From Bacillus sp. MRMR6 (GTDB lineage Bacteria; Bacillota; Bacilli; Bacillales; Cytobacillaceae): DNA of 47,719 bases. A program made the translations under genes and the position numbers. The notes under the pieces were generated by a model that was not told where the DNA came from, ran no database searches, and was given only the letters and a program-made list of their open reading frames with translations. Each line of letters starts with the position of its first letter. The first letter of the stretch is position 1. Where the stretch lies: positions 421,095-468,813 of the forward strand of contig NZ_MSLS01000001.1 in assembly GCF_001940785.1 (NCBI RefSeq), read 5' to 3'. Below are positions 26,390 through 35,488 of this stretch, piece by piece.

Positions 26390-29197
26390 TTACCAGTGGC
26401 CCTGTAGTTTAAAAATACCTAGCAGCTCACCCACTGTAAGGCTTGCAGATGGGGTAAATTGATCGCTCATTAAATAATCGATGGATTGATGTAAAAGTGA
26501 TTCCACCTCAGGCCGCTTCAAATGCTGCAGAATATTAAAGCTTGATACAAATAGTTTGCCTTCGCCAATTTTCACTTCAAACGAATAAGCTAAATGTTTT
26601 CCGCGGCTATGATTATCGATGACCTCAACGATTGGTTTCACTTGTGGCACGGTTTCCAAATTAATGGCCGTAGCACGGTCAACCAAATGAAACCAATTCC
26701 AATTTGAACTGCCATCATGAGGGTAATCTTTCAGTGACGGATGAGCATGAATTATCATTCCCATGGTAGTGCCAATTTGTGATGGGAACCATATATAGTT
26801 CCAAAAGATCGGTAAAAATCTTGTTTTTACTTCATCAAATTGATTTCCTTCATTAGCCATGATCCAAGCCTTACCACCATCAAGGAGAAATTGCAGTAAC
26901 TCTGTTGACAAGTGATCTGATATCGCTAAATCAATATTCTTTTCTTCTTTATAGCTAAAGCCGTCAAAACCAATTTTACCAATATATTTTGCACCAAAAA
27001 GGGAATTTTTTAGTAGTTGAACATCCGACCAAATCCTGTTCGCATTTTTATGAAGCGAAGGTTTTTCATAGGACCAGAACTCCCATTCATTTTGTATGAC
27101 TCTCGACCCCGCCAGGATTTGTACACTCAGAGCAAGTGATTGACTTTTATCTGCTGGAGTAACGGTTTCTATCGTTCCGAGTGATTGAACGTGACCAGGC
27201 TGTACCTCTAAGATAGGGATTTTACCTGATTGATAGATTTGGTTGCCAGCTTTTAGTTGCCATGCTACTTCACAATTAGAAAAATCAAAAGAACTAAAAT
27301 TGGACAGGTCAATCCCGATCCGAAGTTTCTCACCTGCATAATGAGTTCGACTTAGGCTTCTCATTAATAGCACAGCATCATCATTAAAAGTGCGAAACTC
27401 ATCAGGGGTAATGGTTCCCTTACTATCCCAAAATACATCCAATACGCCGGTAGTCGCATGCCCTTGGCCAGGGAAATCCCTAATATCCAAAAGTTGAATT
27501 CCTGAAAGCCCTGATGTTCTTCTGGCACGCTCGATATTTTCTTTGTAGGCTATGACTTGGAGTTTACCTGATGCATCAATAAATTCCTCAACACGGCTGA
27601 GCAGACGTTTTTTCTCCAATGTTTCCAAGGTGGTGTTAAGCCAATGCGGCTTTAGGACACCTTGATATTTCTCGGCTTCCTGAGGTCTGACGTACATCGT
27701 GAACTGTCCATGTTCGTGAGCAAGGACAGGCTTTGATGCCTGCATCGTAATTACCTGGTAATCTTCAAATGTATTCGGAGTCCCTGCATAGTTATTGTTA
27801 ACAGGAGGGTGAGCATTTAAAGAAGGGATATAAAAGTCTCCTTCACGGTCATGTGCCGGCAGCCGCCCAAATCCAGTATTGTCTGTATACAATCTTGTTG
27901 GGTCAATCGTCCGAGATAATCGCACCATTTCATTTAAAGCTTCATGGCCCTCAGGGCTGATTAATTCATTGCCAAGTGAAAATAATACAAAGGATGGGTG
28001 TTCATTTAATTGAGTGATCACTCTCTTAAGCTCGCGAATTAAGAATTCATGAACATCCTGATCAGGTTCTTTTTCACGATTTTTATAAAAGAACGACCAG
28101 TGTGGTAATTCAGTCTGAACTAACATGCCTTCCTCATCTGCTGCCTCCCAAAATGGCTTTGGCGGTGTCCAGCCATGAAGCCGTACATGGTTAAATCCAT
28201 ATTCTTTTACGGTGATAAATTGTTTACGATAATGCTCCTTATCCCAGCTAGGATATCCGGTCTGAGGGAATATACAGCAGTCAACATAGCCTCTTAAAAA
28301 CTTCGGTTTCTGATTAAGTAAAATCTTTTTCCCGTCAGTTTTAATGTCCCGAATTCCTAAGTGACGGATTTGCTGGTCAATAATGGTATCTGCCTCAAGG
28401 AGGGTGAAAGAAATTTTATAAAGATAGGGGATGTTGTCATCCCAATAAACAACATCATCCCAAAATGGAATGGAAAAGGTTTCTATACTCTTACCTGATA
28501 AAGGTTCAGTATATTCGGCAGCTAAAGTTCCTTCACTTGAGTAAATGTGTATGGATAAGAAACTAGCAGACTTAATCAATTCCATTTTATTAAGTTCGAT
28601 CTCAACATCAATGGTTTGGGAATCGGGATTAGGATAAACGTGACATGTTTTAAGATTCGTTTTGTTATATGCCTCGATATAGATTCCGCCGGTAATTCCA
28701 CCCCAGTTTGTAGCAGTATGATAAGAGTGAATATGGCTGTCTGAAAGCGGGTATCTCATCTCATTATTTACATAAATGGTGATTTTGTTGTTTTGGCCAA
28801 TCTTTACATAATCCGTTAGGTCAAAGGTGTGATCAATGACTAAACTTTCACCCCCACCTGTAAACTGATCGTTTACGTATACTCTAGTCACCCAGCGGAC
28901 CCCTGATAGTACTAACTGAATCGTTTGGTCTTTCATATGTTCTGGAATAAAGATATCTTGTGCATACCAAGCACTTCCAACAAATTCATGAGTCTTTTTC
29001 CAAGCACCAATCGGGTTATGCTTGCTTGGCTGCCCAAAACCTTGTTCTTCCCAAGACCCAGGGACCTTTATTTGATCCTTAAAGTCATTGGTATTTATAT
29101 CCTCTGCTTTTAAGCAATCCTCCTGGTCCATCATAAAAAACCAATCTCCGTTTAAAGAAATTCTGCTTCTGCTGCTTTTTTTATCAGTATTAATCAA
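26390..29197 (-). CDS. GH2 family glycoside hydrolase
   Basis: A 935-residue protein without a signal peptide. It has the three-domain core of GH2: a sugar-binding jelly roll (ISLNGDWFFMMDQ, then KVPGSWEEQGFG), an immunoglobulin-like domain, and a TIM barrel beginning KFLRGYVDCCIFPQTGYP. The acid/base Glu411 lies in FSLGNELIS and the nucleophile Glu495 in VLAHEHGQF. A C-terminal region of about 300 residues extends beyond the barrel. GH2 members include beta-galactosidases, beta-glucuronidases and others. The usual beta-galactosidase signature is not clear here, so the substrate is open; a plant cell wall sugar is likely. The start is TTG at 29197 with GGAGG nine bases upstream. It is divergent from AraC regulator 2. 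Confidence 0.83.
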   Translation of the reverse strand: MINTDKKSSRSRISLNGDWFFMMDQEDCLKAEDINTNDFKDQIKVPGSWEEQGFGQPSKHNPIGAWKKTHEFVGSAWYAQDIFIPEHMKDQTIQLVLSGVRWVTRVYVNDQFTGGGESLVIDHTFDLTDYVKIGQNNKITIYVNNEMRYPLSDSHIHSYHTATNWGGITGGIYIEAYNKTNLKTCHVYPNPDSQTIDVEIELNKMELIKSASFLSIHIYSSEGTLAAEYTEPLSGKSIETFSIPFWDDVVYWDDNIPYLYKISFTLLEADTIIDQQIRHLGIRDIKTDGKKILLNQKPKFLRGYVDCCIFPQTGYPSWDKEHYRKQFITVKEYGFNHVRLHGWTPPKPFWEAADEEGMLVQTELPHWSFFYKNREKEPDQDVHEFLIRELKRVITQLNEHPSFVLFSLGNELISPEGHEALNEMVRLSRTIDPTRLYTDNTGFGRLPAHDREGDFYIPSLNAHPPVNNNYAGTPNTFEDYQVITMQASKPVLAHEHGQFTMYVRPQEAEKYQGVLKPHWLNTTLETLEKKRLLSRVEEFIDASGKLQVIAYKENIERARRTSGLSGIQLLDIRDFPGQGHATTGVLDVFWDSKGTITPDEFRTFNDDAVLLMRSLSRTHYAGEKLRIGIDLSNFSSFDFSNCEVAWQLKAGNQIYQSGKIPILEVQPGHVQSLGTIETVTPADKSQSLALSVQILAGSRVIQNEWEFWSYEKPSLHKNANRIWSDVQLLKNSLFGAKYIGKIGFDGFSYKEEKNIDLAISDHLSTELLQFLLDGGKAWIMANEGNQFDEVKTRFLPIFWNYIWFPSQIGTTMGMIIHAHPSLKDYPHDGSSNWNWFHLVDRATAINLETVPQVKPIVEVIDNHSRGKHLAYSFEVKIGEGKLFVSSFNILQHLKRPEVESLLHQSIDYLMSDQFTPSASLTVGELLGIFKLQGHW

Positions 29198-29320
29198 TTT
29201 TAATAGCCTCCAACCTGCTCAATAGTTAGAATTAGTAGACGAATAGCGGGTAAAAAGATAAATTAGTATTATCATTACTTACTATCTTAAATATTCTTAA
29301 CCTAGAAAGGAATGGAGGAT

Positions 29321-30172
29321 ATGGCTAATAATCCTAACTATTCTGTCATCGACGACACCCCTACCACTCCTCCTGGGATCCTCGTTTCGGATTACTATAA
29401 AAATGATAGTACCTACAGTGTTTACCGCTCCTCTGGAACAAAGGATTGGCTGATGATTTATACCATGTCTGGTAAAGGAGGGGTCAGAGTTGATGGTCAA
29501 GAGTTTACATGTACTGCTGGGACAATTACGCTATGGCCCCCTGGATCCGTTCATGATTATTACACATGCGAGGGGACTACCTGGGAAATGGTTTGGTGTC
29601 ATTTCATACCAAAGCCGTCTTGGATGGAATGGTTACTGTCCATACCTAAAGAGAAAGCCATTTTCTATGCAGAAATTGATGATAAAAGTAATCAGTCAGC
29701 AATTCTAAATTCTTTCCAAAAAGTCATTTATTACAATTTAAACCTGCTTAATCACTTTCACCAGGAGCTCGCCATAAATGCATTAGAAGAAACCATTCTT
29801 TTATTAGCAAACTATACTCATTCCCAAAACAATTCAAGAAAGGTATTAGATCCTAGAATTAAAGAAGTAATTGAATTTCTAACCGAAAATTATGATAAGA
29901 AGATTATAATCTCAGAATTAGCTCATCATGTATCTCTATCACCTTCAAGACTATCCCATTTGTATAAAGAGCAAGTAGGTGAATCGATTATTGATACTCT
30001 GACAAAAATAAGGTTAAAGAAGGCTGAAGGATTATTAACCTATACTACAAGGACAATTAACGAAATATCTCATGAGACTGGCTTTAAAACACCAGATTAC
30101 TTTACAAGGAAATTTACCGAGTACTATGGGGAAAATCCTTCAACATATCGGAAGAATTTTAGTGCAAAATAG
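29321..30172 (+). CDS. AraC family transcriptional regulator 2
   Basis: A 283-residue regulator in the E. coli AraC style. A cupin arm domain comes first (GVRVDGQEFTCTAGTITLWPPGSVHDYY), then a two-HTH C-terminus (IISELAHHVSLSPSRLSHLYKE, then TINEISHETGFKTPDYFTRKF). The frame is open from ATG 29312. ATG 29321 is preferred because AAAGGA at 29306-29311 is then at a normal distance. It lies 123 bases from the oppositely directed GH2 gene and is its likely regulator. Confidence 0.9.
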   Translation: MANNPNYSVIDDTPTTPPGILVSDYYKNDSTYSVYRSSGTKDWLMIYTMSGKGGVRVDGQEFTCTAGTITLWPPGSVHDYYTCEGTTWEMVWCHFIPKPSWMEWLLSIPKEKAIFYAEIDDKSNQSAILNSFQKVIYYNLNLLNHFHQELAINALEETILLLANYTHSQNNSRKVLDPRIKEVIEFLTENYDKKIIISELAHHVSLSPSRLSHLYKEQVGESIIDTLTKIRLKKAEGLLTYTTRTINEISHETGFKTPDYFTRKFTEYYGENPSTYRKNFSAK

Positions 30173-30189
30173 GGGTTTGTAAGAGGTCT

Positions 30190-30226
30190 AAAAAAGTCGT
30201 ACCACATGTATGTACGACTTTTTTAT
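30190..30226. terminator. Bidirectional terminator between araC-like and lysR-like genes
   Basis: A perfect 13-bp stem AAAAAAGTCGTAC/GTACGACTTTTTT with a 9-nt loop, T rich on either strand, sits between converging genes. Confidence 0.9.
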
Positions 30227-30238
30227 ATTAATAAGGAT

Positions 30239-31138
30239 TCATGTAGTAATCACGTTTGACGTTAACACAGTAAGAAAAGAAGGTATAGAGGGGTTAATAT
30301 TGTTTTTCTTCCAAGCGATAACGAGCTCACAATCATGATTTTTTACTCCATCCATTTCGATAAATCGAAGGGAAGGACTAGAGATCGATTCGAAGCTTTT
30401 TGGCAGAATAGATATGCCAATTTCTGATTCAACCAGAACGGGTACGGTATCAACAAAGCGAGGTTGACTTACTACTCTAGGAGTGAATCCACTTTTTTCA
30501 CATAAATGAACAATAAATTCATAGGACCCCACAGGTGAGTCATGACGGTTATGGATGATAAATGGTTCATTTTCCAGCTCTGAAAGATTGATTATATTTT
30601 TATGAGAAAGAGGATGATTTTTGTGTAAGACGATACAATACGGTTCTTTTGCAACCGTTTGAGTTTTAATATCTTCAATTCTATCTAATCCGGATGGCAA
30701 AGTGAAAGCAAGGTCCAGTTCACCTTCCTCTAATGCCTCCTTTAACATTCTGCTAGGAAAGTGATTAAGATGTAGTTCTACTTTCGGGTGCTGCTTGCTG
30801 AACTGTTTGATTAAATTTGGTAAAAAACGTCGAACATGTACATTTAAGAAACCAACAGATAGGCTGCCAATCACACCAGCATCTGTTTGCTGTGCTTTCT
30901 CAACAGCACCTGACGTCTTGTCGACAATCTCTATTGCTTCCTTTAGAAAAACAGCACCTGCAGGAGTAAGTTGAACAGATCGTTTATTTCTAATAAACAG
31001 TTTCACACCTAGCTGCTGTTCAAGATCAGCAATTTGGTGGCTGATGGCCGATTGAGCAACGTAAAGTTGATTCGCCGCTTTCGTAAAGTTTAAATACTCT
31101 GCAACAGTAATAAAATAACGTAATTGGCGGATATCCAT
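30239..31138 (-). CDS. LysR family transcriptional regulator of the flavonoid/aromatic genes
   Basis: A 299-residue LysR regulator. The winged HTH is at residues 1-60 (MDIRQLRYFITVAEYLNFTKAANQLYVAQ). The effector domain follows, with the usual PFIIHNRHDSP and VPVLVESEIGISILPKS segments. The start codon has GAGG upstream on the minus strand. It is divergent from the quercetinase gene, the classical arrangement for control of an aromatic degradation operon. B. subtilis controls qdoI with TetR-type repressors (LmrA/QdoR), so a LysR control here would be different. The inducer may be a flavonol or a ring product (inferred). Confidence 0.9.
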   Translation of the reverse strand: MDIRQLRYFITVAEYLNFTKAANQLYVAQSAISHQIADLEQQLGVKLFIRNKRSVQLTPAGAVFLKEAIEIVDKTSGAVEKAQQTDAGVIGSLSVGFLNVHVRRFLPNLIKQFSKQHPKVELHLNHFPSRMLKEALEEGELDLAFTLPSGLDRIEDIKTQTVAKEPYCIVLHKNHPLSHKNIINLSELENEPFIIHNRHDSPVGSYEFIVHLCEKSGFTPRVVSQPRFVDTVPVLVESEIGISILPKSFESISSPSLRFIEMDGVKNHDCELVIAWKKNNINPSIPSFLTVLTSNVITT

Positions 31139-31339
31139 AAAAACCTCACTTGTGAATTATTTATTATTATTCTATCATATCTAATCCACTTTAGTTTTAA
31201 AAAGGTTAAAAACCAGATCTTGTTCAAAAATAAATTAACCGTGACTTTTGTTTGAATATACTAAATAATATGAATTATAGATTACAGAAATCGCAATCAT
31301 ATATTTCCCATTCAGCTAGTTTCATATTATGGTTAAAAA

Positions 31340-31353
31340 TGAAAACGCTTAAA
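31340..31353 (+). promoter_or_regulatory. cre-like site before the quercetinase gene
   Basis: TGAAAACGCTTAAA fits the CcpA consensus TGWAANCGNTWNCA at all but one fixed base (A in place of the C at position 13). It lies 25 bases before the ATG, where bound CcpA would block transcription. Confidence 0.6.
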
Positions 31354-31377
31354 TATAGAGTTGAGGAGTGTGGAAAG

Positions 31378-32430
31378 ATGGTCCTGCAAGTTGTTGGCAA
31401 ACTTCCAAATGAAAAAAAATCATATTTTGTTAAAAATGGAGAGGGAGAACGGTATCTTTTTGGTACTCAGGTAGCTTCCATCTGTGCTACTACGGATAGC
31501 ACAGGCGATAAGATGGAGATTGTTCAACTATCGGGTGGAAAAGGTGACTACTTTCCGGCACATGTCCATGAGAACGCTCATGAAGGCATCGTTGTATTGG
31601 ATGGCAGACTTGAGGTAGAGCTAAATGGACAAGTTCATCTTTTGACAGCAGGCGACTATGTACACATCCCTGCAGGAACGGTCCACGCATATTGGATGCA
31701 GAGTCATCGAACACGCTTCTGGTCGTTTACGATAAATGGAAATGCTGCAAAACTATACTCATTAATTGGAGAGCCTTATGATAAGTTCGAGCGCCCGCCA
31801 GTAGCAAAAGCACCACTAGATCTTGATCGTTTTACTGAGCTTCCATCTGACATTGATACTAAATTGGCAGACCGCATGCAATCGAACGGTTTACCACAAT
31901 TGGTTAAAGGCGGTACCATTCCAGATGAAGTTCAGCCATATGTACTCGAATCAGGAGAGGGAGTTCACTTGCTAAGTGGTGATACCGTTCATTCGCTTTT
32001 AACAACTAAAGCTGCTGCTGATGGTCAATTTCTCGCTCTAGTTTCTGAAGGACCGAAGGGTTTACCCATTGGTGAGCATGCCCACAAATTTACGAATGAA
32101 ACATTTATGTGCTTACACGGACAAATGACACTTTGGGTGGATGGAGAGGAATTGCATTTGCTTCCAGGTGATTTCGCTTATGTGCCTGCGGGCGTACCGC
32201 ACCGCTTCCGCTGCGATGCCCATTATACGAAGTTTTTGGGTGTATTAACTCCTGGCAGTTTTGAAGACTTCTTCCGTATTCTCGGAGATCCTTACGAGTA
32301 TCCAATTTTTCCAAGCGAGTCAGCGCCGTACCGTTTCGATCGGGTCATTAAACGTATCGCTGAGTTAGATTTGATTTTACTAGGTAAGCCGCCGGGTCCG
32401 CCTGCTAAGGCTGAAGAGGTTAATAGTTAA
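31378..32430 (+). CDS. qdoI: Quercetin 2,3-dioxygenase (bicupin, QdoI type)
   Basis: A 350-residue cupin-fold dioxygenase. QdoI opens the central ring of flavonols such as quercetin with oxygen, giving carbon monoxide and a depside (2-protocatechuoyl-phloroglucinol carboxylate). Start 31378 has GAGGAG upstream. The metal ligands of the N-terminal cupin then fall at His62, His64, Glu69 and His103, the same numbers as in B. subtilis QdoI. The second cupin has HAHKFTNETF and GVPHRF. The motifs GEGERYLFG, LSGGKGD and ILGDPYEYPIFPSE are QdoI-like. The open frame from 31252 is an upstream extension through the promoter. The next gene overlaps it by one base. Confidence 0.92.
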   Translation: MVLQVVGKLPNEKKSYFVKNGEGERYLFGTQVASICATTDSTGDKMEIVQLSGGKGDYFPAHVHENAHEGIVVLDGRLEVELNGQVHLLTAGDYVHIPAGTVHAYWMQSHRTRFWSFTINGNAAKLYSLIGEPYDKFERPPVAKAPLDLDRFTELPSDIDTKLADRMQSNGLPQLVKGGTIPDEVQPYVLESGEGVHLLSGDTVHSLLTTKAAADGQFLALVSEGPKGLPIGEHAHKFTNETFMCLHGQMTLWVDGEELHLLPGDFAYVPAGVPHRFRCDAHYTKFLGVLTPGSFEDFFRILGDPYEYPIFPSESAPYRFDRVIKRIAELDLILLGKPPGPPAKAEEVNS

Positions 32431-33368
32431 TGAGATATGAAGTACAAGTTTTGCCAGATCTTGAATTTGCCGCACCAAATGGAAAACCATTACTTCTTGA
32501 TCTGTACTTACCTATGGGGGTGGAAAAGGCTCCGCCGGTAATCGTTTGGCTGCATGGAGGCGGCTGGAGAATCGGGGACAGGAAATTGGGACCGGATTTC
32601 CGTACCTTTTTTGCAGAACGTGGATATGGTATGGCGAGTATCGAGTATCGTTTAAGTGGCGAGGCGATTTTCCCTGCACAGATTCATGATGTAAAGACTG
32701 CGATTAGGTGGCTTCGGTGTAATGCAGGCAAATACGGATTAGATGGTGAGCGAATCGGTTTGTGGGGTTCTTCAGCAGGAGGCCATTTAGCAGCACTTTC
32801 GGGAACCACTGGCAGTGGAATACTCGAAGATTTTGAGCACGGATGTGCTGAGTTTTCGAGTGAGGTACAAGCGGTTGTTGACGGGTATGGACCTACAGAT
32901 TTTCTACAAATGGATGCCTATAGCAATTTGGAGATCATCTCTCGTGACCCTGAAACAGCACCACTAGACCCGCCACGGCTACATGTATCTATGGATTCCC
33001 CAGAATCACAATTACTAGGGGCACCGATCCAATCCGTTCCGCATCTAGTACGAGAAGCAAATCCAATTTCGTATGTTGCCAAAGGAGCTCCACCCTTTCT
33101 GATTATCCATGGATTGGGAGATTCAGCTGTACCTGTTTATCAAAGTGAACTGTTGTATGACGCCCTTATTGCGAAAGGAAATGATAGCACTCTTTGTTTA
33201 ATCGAAGGTTTAGGGCATGCATTTTTTAATAAAAATGATTTGGACAATACTCGGCACTCTGTGACGATTCGGTGGGCAAATACTGAGCAAGCAGAACAAG
33301 TTATGCAGAGTGAAATCAAAATTTTCGAGATGATAGAAAAATTTTTCTATAGTCATTTAAAGAAATAA
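32430..33368 (+). CDS. Alpha/beta-hydrolase esterase, candidate depsidase
   Basis: A 312-residue hydrolase of the hormone-sensitive-lipase/BD-FAE type. The oxyanion-hole motif is WLHGGGWRIGD, the nucleophile Ser lies in WGSSAGGHLAAL near residue 114, an Asp lies in GLGDSAVPV and the His in GLGHAFF. It has no signal peptide. Its ATG overlaps the qdoI stop (TAATG), so the two are made together. The quercetinase product is an ester of two phenolic acids and would need an esterase to yield protocatechuate and 2,4,6-trihydroxybenzoate. This gene is the natural candidate (inference). A terminator follows. Confidence 0.85.
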   Translation: MRYEVQVLPDLEFAAPNGKPLLLDLYLPMGVEKAPPVIVWLHGGGWRIGDRKLGPDFRTFFAERGYGMASIEYRLSGEAIFPAQIHDVKTAIRWLRCNAGKYGLDGERIGLWGSSAGGHLAALSGTTGSGILEDFEHGCAEFSSEVQAVVDGYGPTDFLQMDAYSNLEIISRDPETAPLDPPRLHVSMDSPESQLLGAPIQSVPHLVREANPISYVAKGAPPFLIIHGLGDSAVPVYQSELLYDALIAKGNDSTLCLIEGLGHAFFNKNDLDNTRHSVTIRWANTEQAEQVMQSEIKIFEMIEKFFYSHLKK

Positions 33369-33403
33369 TAGGAATTAGCTGCTTAAATAATGAAATTTCA
33401 AAC

Positions 33404-33431
33404 CTCCGCACATAATGCGGAGTATTTTTTT
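33404..33431 (+). terminator. Rho-independent terminator after qdoI-esterase
   Basis: A 7-bp stem CTCCGCA/TGCGGAG followed by a run of T residues. Confidence 0.85.
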
Positions 33432-33506
33432 GTAAAAAAATTCAATTATCAGAAATCAAGATTTCTCAAATGCAAACTGTGTATTTCAAAAAAGATTTTT
33501 AGTGCT

Positions 33507-33518
33507 TTATCATGATAA
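33507..33518. promoter_or_regulatory. 12-bp palindrome before the FAH-family gene
   Basis: TTATCATGATAA is a perfect palindrome 46 bases before the start codon, in the only gap (195 bases) of the aromatic cluster that follows a terminator. It may be an operator of the second aromatic operon. Confidence 0.35.
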
Positions 33519-33563
33519 CTATAGGAAAAACACTTTATTCGAATGATAACAGGAGGAAATTAC

Positions 33564-34502
33564 ATGAAATTACTAACATATTCAACAAACGATACCCCAT
33601 TCCGACTTGGAGTTTTAGTAGATGAGAATACCATTGTCGACCCCAACCGAGCATATGAAGAACTGTTAAAGAACCGCGGACAAGAAAGAGCAGAAGAAAT
33701 TGCAAGCGCTTTAGTCCCATGCGATCCAACTGAATTTATCGCAAACGGAGAACTCGCACTCCAGAAAGCTAATGAAGCAATCAATGATGCCTTAGGAAAG
33801 GAGCAGCAGTCTTCGGCAGTTTATAAAAAAGAAAATATCCAAATCGGCGCCCCTATACTGAAACCAAATAAAATCATCTGTGTAGGTCTAAATTACAAGA
33901 ATCATATCCTAGAAATGAAACGTGATTTCCCAGTACACCCCGTAATCTTTGCCAAGTTTGCCACAGCAATCGCAGGTCCTAACGACGTATTTCCATTAAA
34001 TTCAAGCTTAACGAAAAAACTAGATTACGAGGCAGAAATGGCCTTTGTCATTGGAAAAAAAGGAAAGGACATTTCCTACGATGACGCCTTGGATTATGTC
34101 TATGGCTACACCGTTGCAAATGATATAACTGCTCGCGATATGCAAAAAAGAACGATACAGTGGCTGCAAGGAAAGACTCTAGATAAAAGTCTTCCACTTG
34201 GACCAGTTTTAGTAACAAAGGATGAAATACCGAACCCGCACACACTGGATATTTCCTTAACGGTTAACGGTGAAGTAAGACAAAACTCGAATACGGAGCA
34301 GTTATTATTCAATGTCAATCACCTTATTGAATTTTTATCAGGAATCGTGACGTTAGAACCAGGTGACATTGTTTGTACAGGAACTCCTGGAGGGGTAGGA
34401 GAAGCACAAAATAAATTCCTTACGGATGGTGACAAGGTAAAGGTAGAAATTTCTGGAATTGGGGCAATTGAAACAACGATCATGGAGGTGTCAGAACAAT
34501 GA
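33564..34502 (+). CDS. Fumarylacetoacetate hydrolase (FAH) family protein
   Basis: A 312-residue enzyme of the FAH superfamily, which hydrolyses or decarboxylates acylpyruvates arising from aromatic ring cleavage. The catalytic domain starts near residue 100 (IICVGLNYKNHILE). Metal ligands are seen in DYEAEMAFVIG (Glu, Glu), and the Asp in YTVANDITARD follows. The C-terminus has PGDIVCTGTPGGVG. Start 33564 has AGGAGG seven bases upstream; the frame is open from 33543. It overlaps the dioxygenase gene by 4 bases. In this operon it would act after the extradiol dioxygenase. Confidence 0.9.
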   Translation: MKLLTYSTNDTPFRLGVLVDENTIVDPNRAYEELLKNRGQERAEEIASALVPCDPTEFIANGELALQKANEAINDALGKEQQSSAVYKKENIQIGAPILKPNKIICVGLNYKNHILEMKRDFPVHPVIFAKFATAIAGPNDVFPLNSSLTKKLDYEAEMAFVIGKKGKDISYDDALDYVYGYTVANDITARDMQKRTIQWLQGKTLDKSLPLGPVLVTKDEIPNPHTLDISLTVNGEVRQNSNTEQLLFNVNHLIEFLSGIVTLEPGDIVCTGTPGGVGEAQNKFLTDGDKVKVEISGIGAIETTIMEVSEQ

Positions 34503-35458
34503 CGATGAATCAAGAACCGATTCTAGATATTGCTCATTTGGCCCATATCGAACTATTGACACCTAAACCAACTGAAAGTCTAGATTTTTTCCGTAACTTA
34601 CTTGGTATGGAAGTGGTTCATAGTGAAGGGCAGTCTGTTTTCCTTCGCGGGTGGGGGGATCAGCAGCTTTACAGCTTGAAACTTACGGAAGCAAAACAAG
34701 CTGGACTAGGTCATGTAGGGTTAAGAACGGTTTCTCCGTCTGCACTCGAGCGCAGGGCACAAGATTTAGAGGAAAGTGGACTAGGACTAGGATGGTCAGA
34801 TGGTGATTACGGTCATGGCCGCTCCTACCGGTTCACGGATGCAGATGGACATAATCTAGAAATCTATTATGATGCAGAGAAATATGCAGTACCAGATCAT
34901 TTAAAGCCAGGACTAAAAAATATGCCCCAGAAATACTCGGCTAGGGGTGCATCGGTTACACAGCTTGACCATATCAATTTGTTCAGTTCAAATGTAGATG
35001 CCGACAGCTTATTCTATCGTAAGCAGCTTGGATTCAAGCTCAGTGAACAAGCGATCACAGACGAGGGCAAGCAGACGACAGCCTGGCTTCACGTTACCAA
35101 TAAATCATACGATCTAGCCATCTCACTTGATAAATCAGGGAGCAGAGGACGTTTTCATCATGCAGCCTTTAAAGTGGAGAGTCCAGAAATGGTGCTCCGC
35201 GCTGCCGATGTGTTTTTGGACAATGGCATTTTCATTGAAGCTCCCCCTAATAAACATGTGGCAGGTCAAACAATGTTTGTTTACGTCTATGAGCCGGGTG
35301 GAAATCGAATTGAAGTTTGTGCGGGAGGATTTTTAATCTTTTCTCCAGATTGGGAAACTGTGACGTGGACGCCTGAAGAACGAAAAAAAGGATTAGCCTG
35401 GGGGACACCGTTACCATCGACATTTCACACATATGGAACACCCGATGCAAGCAAATAA
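34499..35458 (+). CDS. Extradiol ring-cleavage dioxygenase (VOC family, type I)
   Basis: A 319-residue two-domain vicinal-oxygen-chelate protein. Iron ligands are all present in the C-terminal domain: His158 in LDHINLF, His220 or His221 in FHHAAFKVE, and Glu272 in GGNRIEV. The spacing is close to that of BphC and XylE. It should therefore be an active Fe(II) enzyme that opens a catechol-type ring next to its two hydroxyls. The N-terminal domain (HLAHIELLTPKPTESLDFF) is the degenerate, non-metal half. GGAGGTG lies within the preceding gene. The ring substrate is not known; a hydroxylated phloroglucinol derivative or protocatechuate are candidates. Confidence 0.9.
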   Translation: MTMNQEPILDIAHLAHIELLTPKPTESLDFFRNLLGMEVVHSEGQSVFLRGWGDQQLYSLKLTEAKQAGLGHVGLRTVSPSALERRAQDLEESGLGLGWSDGDYGHGRSYRFTDADGHNLEIYYDAEKYAVPDHLKPGLKNMPQKYSARGASVTQLDHINLFSSNVDADSLFYRKQLGFKLSEQAITDEGKQTTAWLHVTNKSYDLAISLDKSGSRGRFHHAAFKVESPEMVLRAADVFLDNGIFIEAPPNKHVAGQTMFVYVYEPGGNRIEVCAGGFLIFSPDWETVTWTPEERKKGLAWGTPLPSTFHTYGTPDASK

Positions 35459-35488
35459 ATGACTAGATGAACAGAAGGGGATGGGATC

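Noticed and set aside
31252..31377. 42-residue N-terminal extension of the quercetinase
   Set aside because: It spans the cre site and has no ribosome site; starting at 31378 puts the metal ligands at the QdoI positions.
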